A stretch of DNA of 25,325 nucleotides from DATARH01 sp035604035 (lineage in GTDB: Bacteria > Pseudomonadota > Alphaproteobacteria > ATCC43930 > CGMCC-115725): positions 1 through 25,325 of the forward strand of contig DATNJF010000415.1 in the NCBI GenBank assembly GCA_035604035.1, read 5' to 3'. This document shows positions 1-7,850 of the stretch, piece by piece. Under the pieces are notes generated by a model that saw only the letters and a list, made by a program, of their open reading frames with translations, was not told where the DNA came from and made no database searches. Position numbers and translations under genes: made by a program. Within the stretch, counting starts at the first letter, position 1. Every line of letters begins with the position of its first letter.

Positions 1-715
1 GATCGGGGGCGGTTCGAATGTTTTTGGCTCGGGGCTGCCGGATTCGGCGACGCTTCCGCAAGCATTCGCCGATGCCGTCGGCCGCCGCCTCCATGTTGTC
101 AATCTCGCGTTCTCTGGTTACGGGGCACAGCATTTCCTGCGCATCCTCGAGACCGGCCTGCACGACGACGTGCTGACAAAGCCGCGGGTTTTCGTACTCA
201 CGGTCTCGCCCGAGCTGGCCGAGCAGACCGCTTGCACGCTCGGGTACACCTTGGCCGGCCCCAGCTATGAGGTTATCGGCGGACAGGTAAAGTTCGTGGG
301 AACCTGTGCGGACCAATGGGGCTTGCCGCTGCGCTGGCTATTCGAACTCACCTCGCTTTACGACCTGGTCGAGCCGCGGCTCGACGGTCGCACGCCGCGC
401 CAAAAGCTTGAGCTGTACACCGCGATCCTCAGCCGGGTCGGACAGGTTGCGCGCGAGAAATATGGAGTGCCGACCGCCCTCCTTTATTTTCCCGGCCCGG
501 CTTATGCGCAACGTGCAGGCACTACAGACGACGAGATTATGGTCCGCCTGCGTGCGGCCGGACTCATTGTGATCAATGACGGGCTCGATGAAGCGGCATT
601 TCCTGGCCAGGATCTGTGGATACCTGGAGACGGGCACCCGACTGCGGTGGCGAACCGGGCGTTCGCAGCGCTGCTCGTGAAAGGACTTTCCGGGGTCGTA
701 TCGCTCGATCCATGA
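1..715 (+). CDS. SGNH/GDSL hydrolase-like protein, 5' end cut by window
   Basis: The frame is open from base 2, so 237 C-terminal residues are visible and the true start lies outside the window. Residues 3-9 read GGSNVFG, matching SGNH block I (usually GDS, so the Asp is Gly here but the nucleophile Ser is kept). Residues 34-41 read NLAFSGYG, matching block II. D210 and H212 in DGHPT match the block V Asp/His pair. The family comprises esterases, lipases and O-acyltransferase-associated hydrolases that remove or transfer acyl groups. A GTG at 170 is not a plausible start because it would remove blocks I and II. It is followed by a DUF5989 gene and a second SGNH protein in the same direction. 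The substrate cannot be told. Confidence 0.75.
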   Translation, partial: IGGGSNVFGSGLPDSATLPQAFADAVGRRLHVVNLAFSGYGAQHFLRILETGLHDDVLTKPRVFVLTVSPELAEQTACTLGYTLAGPSYEVIGGQVKFVGTCADQWGLPLRWLFELTSLYDLVEPRLDGRTPRQKLELYTAILSRVGQVAREKYGVPTALLYFPGPAYAQRAGTTDDEIMVRLRAAGLIVINDGLDEAAFPGQDLWIPGDGHPTAVANRAFAALLVKGLSGVVSLDP

Positions 716-868
716 GACGGTCCCCATGCTCCGCCGGAACCGCTAGCGGAGGCGCACCGCGCAATTTTGCTGCGCGCGCTGAGGAGTTTCATTAGAACAT
801 GCCAGGTGGCGCTGGCCGGGTGCGAGAAGGGACCGGTCGGTTGTTGGCGTGGTGAAGGGGGCGCACAG

Positions 869-1018
869 TTGGATTTTTTTCGTGATTTCCTGCGGTACCT
901 GAGGTCCCGCAAGCGGTATTGGCTGTTGCCGATCATAATCGTGCTGGGCCTGTTTGCGGGTCTGGTCGTACTCACCGAAGGCTCGACGATAGCGCCGTTC
1001 ATCTACGCGCTGTTCTAA
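869..1018 (+). CDS. DUF5989 family small membrane protein
   Basis: This is a 49-residue protein. It has an amphipathic, basic N-terminus (FFRDFLRYLRSRKRYW), one transmembrane helix (about residues 18-35), and the ending GSTIAPFIYALF, which I recognise from the roughly 50-residue DUF5989 family. I chose the TTG at 869 because it gives the family length and has GAAGGGG 8 bases upstream. A TTG at 767 would add 34 residues that look unrelated to the family. The function is unknown. Relatives usually sit next to SGNH hydrolases and SxtJ-type membrane proteins beside carbamoyltransferases, which fits the neighbours here. It lies 31 bases before the next gene and is probably co-transcribed. Confidence 0.7.
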   Translation: MDFFRDFLRYLRSRKRYWLLPIIIVLGLFAGLVVLTEGSTIAPFIYALF

Positions 1019-1049
1019 ACTCCGCCTCAGCCCGTTAGGCCGATCCTCG

Positions 1050-2033
1050 ATGAAGCGAATCCTGTTTCCGCTACTGATGGTGGCGTTCTGCGTCGCCGTG
1101 GTTTTCCTGTGCGTCGAAGTCTATGTCCGGGTGGTGGTCGATGACGGCATGCAGTTCGACCTCGAAATGTGGAAATACGCCAAGGCGGTGAAGATCGTCG
1201 ATCCCGACCCGCTGATCGGCCATCGGCACGGTGCGAACCGCAAAGCCAAGCTGATGGGGGTGACGGTCGAGACCAACTCGCAGGGCCTGCGCGATCGCGA
1301 ATATACCTTTGAGAAGCCGCCGGGCGTGCTGCGCATCGTCATGCTGGGCGACTCGTTTACCGAAGGATGGGGAACAGCGGAGCCGGACACATTTTCGAAG
1401 CGGATCGAACGGCTCTACTCCGATCAGGGCACAAAGGCGGAGGTGATCAACACCGGCGTTGGCAACTGGAACACGATCCAGGAGGTCGAGTTCTTTATGA
1501 CCGACGCCTACCGGTACAATCCCGACATCATCGTGCTGAATTTCACCTTTAACGATGCCGAACCGGTGCCGCATGACCGGCCACCCTCGTTTCTGCTGCG
1601 CTACTGCTATTCCTGCGTGTTTCTGGTCGGGCGCTACGATGCGTTGAAACGGATGATCTTCGGCGGCCAGGATTGGCTGGACTACTATCTCGGTCTGTTT
1701 GGCGACGGCACGGCTCCCGGCTGGCTCGGCGCCAAGGCGGCGATCAAGCGGCTCGCCGACTACTGCAGGGAACACAACATCAAATTGCTGATCGCGAACC
1801 ACCCTGAATTGCATGATGTGAAAAACTACCCGCTCCAAAGAATTACCGGCTTCGTCCAGAGCGCAGCGGCAGAAAACAACGTCGCCTTTGTCGATCTCCT
1901 TCCCTATCTGCGAGACCAGAACTCGGCGTCGTTGTGGGTGACGCCGCCCGACCCGCACCCAAACGCCTTCGCTCACAAGCTTCTTGCCGACGGTATTTTC
2001 GAGGCCTTGCAGAAGCTGCAAACGGCGCAGTAA
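1050..2033 (+). CDS. Membrane-anchored SGNH/GDSL hydrolase
   Basis: This is a 327-residue protein with an N-terminal membrane anchor (about residues 4-30), so the hydrolase domain is probably periplasmic. The SGNH blocks are complete: GDSFTEGWG at 100-108 (nucleophile S102), G136 in NTGVGNWN (block II), N168-D169 in FTFND (block III) and D301/H303 in DPHPNAFAH (block V). The intact blocks predict an active esterase or acyl-transferring enzyme. It is the last gene of the left-hand group, after the DUF5989 gene. The arrangement resembles the sxtK-sxtL pair of saxitoxin-type clusters, where a GDSL protein follows a very small membrane protein. The substrate is unknown. Confidence 0.8.
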   Translation: MKRILFPLLMVAFCVAVVFLCVEVYVRVVVDDGMQFDLEMWKYAKAVKIVDPDPLIGHRHGANRKAKLMGVTVETNSQGLRDREYTFEKPPGVLRIVMLGDSFTEGWGTAEPDTFSKRIERLYSDQGTKAEVINTGVGNWNTIQEVEFFMTDAYRYNPDIIVLNFTFNDAEPVPHDRPPSFLLRYCYSCVFLVGRYDALKRMIFGGQDWLDYYLGLFGDGTAPGWLGAKAAIKRLADYCREHNIKLLIANHPELHDVKNYPLQRITGFVQSAAAENNVAFVDLLPYLRDQNSASLWVTPPDPHPNAFAHKLLADGIFEALQKLQTAQ

Positions 2034-2189
2034 GCGAGGCGGCACCGCGTGCCCGATTTCTGGCACAGCCCGGTGAGGCGCTGATGCGGCTGGTTCCCCG
2101 AGCTGATAGGGCGGGTACCCACACGCTGCATGCAGGCGATCGCCGCAAACCGATTATGATGGCGCGGCTGTATCCGAAGGAGGCGCGCA

Positions 2190-3386
2190 ATGCCCGACGG
2201 CACCCAGATTGACCAGCCGGTAACGGTCGCGCTCGGCGAGGATTACCCCGAGCTTCGCGAGTCGATCCGCAAGATTTGCGAAGGCTATCCCGGCGCTTAT
2301 TGGCGCAAGCTCGAGGACGAGCAGGCCTATCCGACCGAGTTCATCGAGGAGCTGACCCGCGGCGGGTTCCTCGCCTCGCTGATCCCCGAAGAGTACGGCG
2401 GTTCCGGCCTCCCGCTGCGCGCGGCAGCGGTGATCCTCGAGGAGATCAATGCCTCGGGCTGCACCGCCAGTCAGGGCCACGCTCAGATGTACATCATGGG
2501 TACGCTGCTGCGGCACGGCAGCGCCGAGCAGAAGGAGCGCTACCTGCCCAAAATCGCCACCGGCGAGTTGCGGCTGCAAGCATTCGGCGTCACCGAACCG
2601 ACCACAGGCTCGGACACGACCAAGCTCAAGACCCGCGCGGTGCGCGAGGGCAATTCCCACTATGTCGTCAACGGTCAGAAGGTATGGACCTCGCGGGCGC
2701 GGCATTCCGACCTGATGCTGCTCCTGGCGCGGACGACGCCGGTCGAGGAAGTGAAGCGGCGCACCGACGGGCTATCGGTGTTCCTTGTCGATTTGCGCGA
2801 GGCTGTCGGCAAGGGCTGCGAAATCCGCCCGATCGAGGCGATGATCAACCACAACACCACCGAGGTGTTCTTCGACAATCTGAAAATCCCGGCCGACAGC
2901 CTAATCGGCGAGGAAGGGAAGGGGTTCCGCTATATCCTCGACGGCATGAATGCCGAGCGCATCCTCGTCGCGCAGGAATGCATCGGCGACGGCCGCTGGC
3001 TCCTCAACAAGGGGATCGAGTACGCCAAGGAGCGGGTTGTGTTCGACCGTCCGATCGGCCAGAACCAGGGGGTGCAGTTCCCGCTCGCGCGCGCCTACGC
3101 GGAGCTTGAGGCAGCCGATATGATCTGCCGCCGCGCCGCGGCGCTGTTCGATGCGGGCAAGGAATGTGGCGCTGACGCCAACATGGCGAAGCTCTTGGCG
3201 AGCGAGGCAACCTGGCACGCGGCCGAGGCGACGATGCAAACGCATGGCGGCTTCGCCTACGCGCGCGAATACGACATTGAGCGCAAATGGCGCGAATGCC
3301 GGCTGTACCAGACCGCGCCAATCTCGACCAACCTCATCCTGGCCTATATCGGCCAGCACGTGCTGGGGATGCCGCGGTCCTACTGA
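2190..3386 (+). CDS. Acyl-CoA dehydrogenase family protein
   Basis: This 398-residue protein is full length for the family of FAD enzymes that oxidise acyl-CoA to enoyl-CoA. Visible landmarks are the N-terminal helical domain with IPEEYGGSG (65-73), the flavin/substrate motif VTEPTTGSD (134-142), WTSRA (166-170), the RVVFDRPIGQNQGVQ segment and the C-terminal HGGFAYAREYDIER. The usual C-terminal catalytic Glu (YEGTSEIQ in MCAD-type enzymes) aligns with P377. A Glu is present at E256 in MNAER, the position used by isovaleryl- and long-chain acyl-CoA dehydrogenases, so the enzyme may still be active. The start is supported by AAGGAGG at 2177-2183. It is not contiguous with the minus-strand catabolic operon but fits it functionally. 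Confidence 0.9.
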   Translation: MPDGTQIDQPVTVALGEDYPELRESIRKICEGYPGAYWRKLEDEQAYPTEFIEELTRGGFLASLIPEEYGGSGLPLRAAAVILEEINASGCTASQGHAQMYIMGTLLRHGSAEQKERYLPKIATGELRLQAFGVTEPTTGSDTTKLKTRAVREGNSHYVVNGQKVWTSRARHSDLMLLLARTTPVEEVKRRTDGLSVFLVDLREAVGKGCEIRPIEAMINHNTTEVFFDNLKIPADSLIGEEGKGFRYILDGMNAERILVAQECIGDGRWLLNKGIEYAKERVVFDRPIGQNQGVQFPLARAYAELEAADMICRRAAALFDAGKECGADANMAKLLASEATWHAAEATMQTHGGFAYAREYDIERKWRECRLYQTAPISTNLILAYIGQHVLGMPRSY

Positions 3387-3396
3387 GGCGGCAGGT

Positions 3397-3424
3397 GGAC
3401 GGGGCGGCTGGGCCGCGCCCGTCC
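3397..3424. terminator. GC-rich hairpin between convergent genes
   Basis: An inverted repeat of 7 bp (GGACGGG/CCCGTCC) continues as 4 more bp after a one-base bulge, with a 5-base loop. It lies between the stop of the acyl-CoA dehydrogenase and the stop of the minus-strand OmpA-like gene. There is no clear T-run on either side, so its role as a terminator rests on stem stability and position only. Confidence 0.35.
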
Positions 3425-3435
3425 TTGCCCTTAGC

Positions 3436-3960
3436 CTAACCGGCAGGCTGCTCGACAACGACCTCGATGCGGCGATTTTGCGCGCGTCCCGCCGGCGTGT
3501 CATTCGGGGCGGCGGGATGGGTCTCGCCGCGGCCTTTGGCCGAAATGACGCTCGGGTTAACGCCCTTCGAGGTGAGGAAGCGAACGACCGCATCGGCCCG
3601 CCGCGATGACAGGTCGAGGTTATCGATCACGCCGATTTTCTGCAGCGCTTTGCCAACCGGACGATTGTCGGTGTAGCCGTAGACCACGATCCGGTCGTTC
3701 GGCCCGAGACCGCTTAGCGCCGGCAGCAGCCCATTGAGCTTCGCCCTACCGGCTCTTGTCAGCGTGAAGCCCCCCGAGGGAAAGGCCAGATCGGACGCCA
3801 TCGTCAGGAGCGACCGTTCCGACATTGTCTGCGGCCCGGGGATGGGTGGTGGCGGGGCCGGCGGGGGCGCCGGCGGCGGAGGCGGCGGCGAGGAACAGGC
3901 CGCCAGGATGAGTGCGATAAACGAGAATGCGGCAGTGGCGAGGGCCCGGCTCTTGATCAT
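3436..3960 (-). CDS. OmpA-family peptidoglycan-associated lipoprotein
   Basis: This is a 174-residue protein. The signal peptide ends in the lipobox LAAC (residues 19-22), so it should be lipidated at C22. A proline run (about 25-43, broken by alanines) forms a stiff linker. The C-terminal OmpA/MotB peptidoglycan-binding domain (about 55-170) shows YGYTDN, LSSRRADAVVRFL, SAKGRGETHPAAPN and GRAQNRRIEV. It probably tethers the outer membrane to peptidoglycan. AGGAAG upstream of the ATG supports the start. It is separate from the Tol-Pal genes and shares its strand with the downstream catabolic operon, but a 68-base gap makes independent transcription likely. Confidence 0.85.
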   Translation of the reverse strand: MIKSRALATAAFSFIALILAACSSPPPPPPAPPPAPPPPIPGPQTMSERSLLTMASDLAFPSGGFTLTRAGRAKLNGLLPALSGLGPNDRIVVYGYTDNRPVGKALQKIGVIDNLDLSSRRADAVVRFLTSKGVNPSVISAKGRGETHPAAPNDTPAGRAQNRRIEVVVEQPAG

Positions 3961-4028
3961 GATCGTCTTCCTGAAGGCGGGGGTGCATCTACTCAGAGTT
4001 TCGCACCCTAAGCACTCCTAGTCGGTTC

Positions 4029-5348
4029 TTACAATAGGGAAACTAACGAATGCGCCTCGCTGGCGGCGTCGAGCGCCATCACCGTGTCCCATAGAACACG
4101 CGCCGCGCCACAGGCGGCGAATTTGGCCAGGATGGCTTCGGGTAACAGAGGCCGATCCGGGCTGCCGAGAACTTCCACCACATCGCAGCGAGCAGTGCGG
4201 CCCTCGGCAAGGTCGAGTTCGACGCGGATCGGCGCCAGCGCATTCGGGTCGGGGTTGCTGTCGGCGATCACCGAGAGGCGCGAGGCGAGAGCGAGCGTAT
4301 CGGGATCCGCCAGGGCTGTTGGCGAGAAATCGTCGAGACCGACCGTGCCGTGCTTGAGACACACCGCGCCGCAATACGACAGACACAGCCGGGCATAGGC
4401 CACGGTCATGCCGGGTCCGGACTTGCGGCCGACGAGGCGCTGGGTCAGCGGCGGCACGATAAAGCGGCCGGCCCTTACCTGGTCCGCGGCGATGCTGTGC
4501 TCGGCGATCAGTCGCTGCAGCCCGTCGATGCCGCCATGCATGGCGCGGCCGGTGGGAAAGGGCTTGTGGCTCAATTCGCAGACGCGCCACGCGCAGCCGA
4601 GCTCGTCGAACGGCGCCGGGTCGGCCTTGCCGTCAAATAGCGCGAAATAGCCGAATTGGCCCGAGATCGGCGCGCGTGGGCCGGGCATGCCGCGTCGCGC
4701 CAGTTCGACCGCGGCCACCGCGTTACGCGCGGCGAACCCCATTTGCATCGCCAGCTGGGGGCTCGCCTCGATGTGGGCCTGCATCGTGCCGGCGCACTGG
4801 CCGTAATAGATGCCGAGCGCGTCACGGGTCTGGGTCTCCCCAAGTCCAGCGAGCAGCGCCAAGGCCGCTGTCGCGCCAAACCCGCCGCAATTGGCCGGGC
4901 GAAAGAAGCGCATCGGCGCGCGCGAGCACAGGCCCAAGGTCACCGCGACATCGACCCCGGCGACCACGGCGCGGACCAGGCCTTCGCCAGAGACGCCGCC
5001 ATATTTCTCAGCCCAGCCGAGGGCACAGGCGAGCACCGCCGCCATCGCGTGCACGACCGCGCCTTCATGGACGGGATCGAATTCTTGCGAGTGGACTTGG
5101 AAGGCGTTGACCATCGCCGCGTCGCCGAGCGGGATGCGTTCGGCGCTGCCCCAGACTGTCGCCTCTTCCGGGCCGCCGCGCGCCATGTCGAGCACCTGCG
5201 TCCGCCACGGCGCCTGCGCGCCGGCCATCCCGACGGCGAGCGTGTCGGCAATGAAAATCTTGGCGGCGTCGCGGACTGCTTGCGGCAGTTCGCCGTCGGC
5301 GACCCGCGCGAGAAACGCGACGATGCGATCGACGACGGGGTCGTGCAC
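4029..5348 (-). CDS. MmgE/PrpD family protein (copy A, variant active-site motif)
   Basis: This 439-residue protein is full length for the MmgE/PrpD family, which includes 2-methylcitrate dehydratase, cis-aconitate decarboxylase and iminodisuccinate epimerase. Family landmarks are the N-terminal helical domain, NAFQVHSQEFDPVHEGAVVH (81-100), NCGGFGATAA (153-162) and HKPFPTGRAMHGGID (261-275, with K262). The usual H-A-L-D-(FY)-D-D-x-H segment is changed to HSQEFDPVH, losing two of its acidic positions. A changed reaction is therefore possible. It starts with GTG 8 bases after copy B, with only a weak ribosome-binding site, and is the last gene of the operon. The exact substrate cannot be assigned. 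Confidence 0.85.
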   Translation of the reverse strand: MHDPVVDRIVAFLARVADGELPQAVRDAAKIFIADTLAVGMAGAQAPWRTQVLDMARGGPEEATVWGSAERIPLGDAAMVNAFQVHSQEFDPVHEGAVVHAMAAVLACALGWAEKYGGVSGEGLVRAVVAGVDVAVTLGLCSRAPMRFFRPANCGGFGATAALALLAGLGETQTRDALGIYYGQCAGTMQAHIEASPQLAMQMGFAARNAVAAVELARRGMPGPRAPISGQFGYFALFDGKADPAPFDELGCAWRVCELSHKPFPTGRAMHGGIDGLQRLIAEHSIAADQVRAGRFIVPPLTQRLVGRKSGPGMTVAYARLCLSYCGAVCLKHGTVGLDDFSPTALADPDTLALASRLSVIADSNPDPNALAPIRVELDLAEGRTARCDVVEVLGSPDRPLLPEAILAKFAACGAARVLWDTVMALDAASEAHSLVSLL

Positions 5349-5356
5349 TCGCGCGG

Positions 5357-6721
5357 TCAGGCGGCGGCGAGCTTTGCCAGGACGCCGGTATCCTTGAGCG
5401 CATCCAACCCGGCGATCGCTTGATTCAATTCGCGGGCGCGGGCGGTGCCGACGACCGGTGTGGCGAGCGCGTTGAATTTCTCGGCGAGCCGGCGGCCCTG
5501 GTCGGCGATGTCGCTGTTGGGGATGCCGGCGTCGAATTTGGCCGAGGCCTTGCGGCCGTCTTTCAGCTCAATCTCGATCTCGGCGCCCGCCTCGGGGAAA
5601 TCCTCGCGGAAGTCGAAATTGACCCGCTCGCGCAGCGCCACCAGCGCCGGGTCGGTGGCGGTCCTGACGCTGTAGGCGCCGAGACTTGCCGTATCGACCC
5701 CGGCGAGGGCCATCGCCACGGTCTGCCGCAAGCTGAACTTGGCTTCGAGCCCGTCGGTTGGCGCCGGGATGTTGCAGACGCGGTCGGTGGCGTGGTGCAG
5801 GCTAAGATTGATCGCGGCGATGTCGGCGGGCGCGGCGCCAAGCCGGTCGCGCAGCTGCCGGCCGCACTCGATCGGCGCGTGGGTCATGTAGCAGGCGGCG
5901 TGGTACTTGAAGAGGTTGCCATAGATATGGAATCCGCGCTTCGGCTCGGCGAGCGCCTTTTCGGGGAAGAAATCGGGCGCGTGCGTGGCAGCGAAACCCT
6001 GCGCGCATTCGATGAGGTCGGGCCGGCTGGAAAAGCCGCGCGCGGCGAGGCGGGCGGCGAGCAGCCCGTTCTGTGCCGCCTTGCCGGCGTGGAACGGCTT
6101 GCACATCGTGCCGAACTGCGACTTGAGACCGGCCGATTGCGTCCCGGCGATGCCGAGCGCGCGGGCGGTCGCCTCTGGGTCGAGGCCGAGCAGATGCGCA
6201 CACGCCGCCGCCGCGCCGAACGCGCCGACCGTGCCGGTGGCATGGAAGCCGCGGTTGTAATGGCCCGGCCGCAGTGCCATGCCGACGCGGCAGCAGGTCT
6301 CGTAACCCGCGACAAACGCGGTAATCACCGCCTTGCCCGAGGCTTTCTTTTCCTCGGCGAGGGCCAAGAGCGCCGGCAGGATCGCGACCGACGGATGGCC
6401 CGGCATCGCCAGATGCACATCGTCGTAGTCGAGCGCATGGGCGATGGCGCCGTTGATCAGCGCTGCCGACAACACTGGCAGGCGGGCGGCATGGCCAATT
6501 ACGGCGGCTTGCGCCGCGCCGCCGGCCTCGCTCATCTCCTCCATAAGGATGCGGACGAGCTCGTCGTCGGAGCCGGCGAGGCCGACCCCGAGATAATCAA
6601 GCACGCATTGCCGGGCGAGCTCGCGCACCTCCACGGGCAGCGCCTCGTAGGTGACGGCGCAGGCGCGCTCGGCCAGGGTCCGGGTTAGGTTCGTGCTGCT
6701 GCTTACCGATGCGCCATCCAT
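5357..6721 (-). CDS. MmgE/PrpD family protein (copy B, canonical motif)
   Basis: This is a 454-residue protein. It has the canonical motif HALDYDDVH (95-103) followed by GHPSVAILPALLA, then GFHATGTVGAFGAAAA (158-173), MCKPFHAGKAAQNG (206-219), FKYHAACYMTHAPIE (271-285, with K272) and DGLEAKFSL near the C-terminal domain. The family catalyses dehydration, decarboxylation or epimerisation of small polycarboxylates. The frame stays open for another 216 bases upstream, but that part overlaps the EthD-like gene and does not resemble the family. The ATG at 6721 with GGGAGA upstream is the better start. It sits 11 bases after the EthD-like gene and 8 bases before copy A, so the pair may form a heteromer or act on successive intermediates. 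Confidence 0.9.
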   Translation of the reverse strand: MDGASVSSSTNLTRTLAERACAVTYEALPVEVRELARQCVLDYLGVGLAGSDDELVRILMEEMSEAGGAAQAAVIGHAARLPVLSAALINGAIAHALDYDDVHLAMPGHPSVAILPALLALAEEKKASGKAVITAFVAGYETCCRVGMALRPGHYNRGFHATGTVGAFGAAAACAHLLGLDPEATARALGIAGTQSAGLKSQFGTMCKPFHAGKAAQNGLLAARLAARGFSSRPDLIECAQGFAATHAPDFFPEKALAEPKRGFHIYGNLFKYHAACYMTHAPIECGRQLRDRLGAAPADIAAINLSLHHATDRVCNIPAPTDGLEAKFSLRQTVAMALAGVDTASLGAYSVRTATDPALVALRERVNFDFREDFPEAGAEIEIELKDGRKASAKFDAGIPNSDIADQGRRLAEKFNALATPVVGTARARELNQAIAGLDALKDTGVLAKLAAA

Positions 6722-6732
6722 CGTCGGTCTCC

Positions 6733-7044
6733 CTAGAGCTTCACATCGCTGATCTGGATCGTCGGCTCGATATCGGTGTAGTTGGGGATGTCGGCCATGA
6801 ACTTGGCGGCATGGGCAGGGAACGCCGTCTGGAAGCTCTCCAGCGACTCGAAAAGCACGTGGCCCATCGCAATATACGCGGCTCGCGACCCCGGCATCGG
6901 GCCGCCGAGGCCCTGCTCGACGGCGATCCCCTTGCACGCGGGCCCCAACGTATCGCGAACCATCGGCATGTGCTTGTCGCAGTAATATTTCATGTCGAAT
7001 TTCTTACCTTCTTGGTTCGGATAGAGCACGCTGACCTTGATCAT
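6733..7044 (-). CDS. EthD family protein
   Basis: This 103-residue protein has the size and motifs of the EthD dimeric alpha-beta barrel family. It starts MIKVSVLYPN, shows YYCDKHMPMV (20-29, with conserved H25 and P27) and ends with ADIPNYTDIEPTIQISDV. EthD-like proteins occur in operons for ether and ring-compound breakdown and are often of undefined catalytic role. The ATG at 7044 is preferred over an in-frame TTG 15 bases upstream, because GAGGAG lies just before the ATG. It sits 11 bases after the enoyl-CoA hydratase gene, inside the MmgE/PrpD operon. Confidence 0.85.
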   Translation of the reverse strand: MIKVSVLYPNQEGKKFDMKYYCDKHMPMVRDTLGPACKGIAVEQGLGGPMPGSRAAYIAMGHVLFESLESFQTAFPAHAAKFMADIPNYTDIEPTIQISDVKL

Positions 7045-7055
7045 CACGTTTCTCC

Positions 7056-7850
7056 TCAACGTCCTTTGAACACGGGCTTGCGCTTCTCGTTGAAGCTGGC
7101 AATGCCTTCGCGCCGGTCGTCGGTCGGGACCATGCGGTTATAGGCCTCGATCTCCAGCATCATGCCGGAAGCCAGATCCATCTGCAGCCCGTAGTGGATC
7201 GAATGTTTGGCCTGACGCACCGAAATCGGTGCGTTGTCGGCGATGCGGCGAGCCGTCTCTAGCGTCTCTTCCAGCACCGTGCCCGGCGCGCAGAGCCGGT
7301 TGACCATGCCCCAATCGTAGGCGTCCTGGGCCGAGAAGGGTCGGCCGGTGAGGATGATCTCCTTGGCGCGGCGCTCGCCGACCGCGCGCGGCAGGTTCTG
7401 AGTACCGCCGGCGCCCGGCATGATGCCAAGCGACACCTCGGTCAGCGCGAAGCGCGCGGTCGCGGCGGCGTAGACGAAGTCGCAGCACAGTGCCAGCTCG
7501 CAGCCTCCGGCATAGGCGGCGCCGTTGATCGCGCCCAATACCGGCACCGGGCAGGCGACAAAGGCGCGGATGGCGCGCTCGAACAGGAGGTGCTGGGCCT
7601 GCCAGGTCTCGTCTGACATGCCTTGGCGTTCCTTGAGGTCGCCGCCAGCGCAGAACGCCTTGTCGCCGGCCCCGGTCAGGACGATACAGCGATGCGCCAG
7701 CGGGTCGGCGTTGACGCTCTCGAAGAACGCCAATAAGTCGCGGCCCATCTGCGTGTTCATCGCATTGGCGATCTCGGGCCGATTTAGGGTGAGGACCTTC
7801 AGGCCGCCGCCTTGGTCGTCAACCCGGATGGTTTCGTAGGCGCCGCTCAT
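7056..7850 (-). CDS. Enoyl-CoA hydratase/isomerase family protein
   Basis: This is a 264-residue crotonase-fold protein. The oxyanion-hole segments are CAGGDLK (67-73) and NGAAYAGGCELA (109-120). Both hydratase glutamates are present: E118 in GGCEL and E138 in LTEVSLGIMPGAGGTQ. This favours true hydration of an enoyl-CoA over isomerase or ligase variants. The ATG at 7850 overlaps the stop of the DUF3859 gene as ATGA, and no clear ribosome-binding site precedes it, so translation is probably coupled. The upstream in-frame extension lies inside the previous gene and was discarded. It likely supplies the hydration step after an acyl-CoA dehydrogenase. Confidence 0.92.
   Translation of the reverse strand: MSGAYETIRVDDQGGGLKVLTLNRPEIANAMNTQMGRDLLAFFESVNADPLAHRCIVLTGAGDKAFCAGGDLKERQGMSDETWQAQHLLFERAIRAFVACPVPVLGAINGAAYAGGCELALCCDFVYAAATARFALTEVSLGIMPGAGGTQNLPRAVGERRAKEIILTGRPFSAQDAYDWGMVNRLCAPGTVLEETLETARRIADNAPISVRQAKHSIHYGLQMDLASGMMLEIEAYNRMVPTDDRREGIASFNEKRKPVFKGR

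Noticed and set aside
1071..2066. 331-codon minus-strand frame opposite the second SGNH hydrolase
   Set aside because: The plus strand carries all SGNH blocks; the antisense product shows no motif.
3832..3888. GC-rich low-complexity stretch as a DNA repeat
   Set aside because: It encodes the proline/alanine linker of the OmpA-type lipoprotein and needs no other explanation.
5420..6688. 422-codon plus-strand frame opposite MmgE/PrpD copy B
   Set aside because: It is antisense to a clear family member and its composition is that of a mirrored GC-rich gene.
6722..6937. N-terminal extension of MmgE/PrpD copy B
   Set aside because: It overlaps the EthD-like gene in another frame and is unlike the family; a good ATG with ribosome-binding site exists at 6721.
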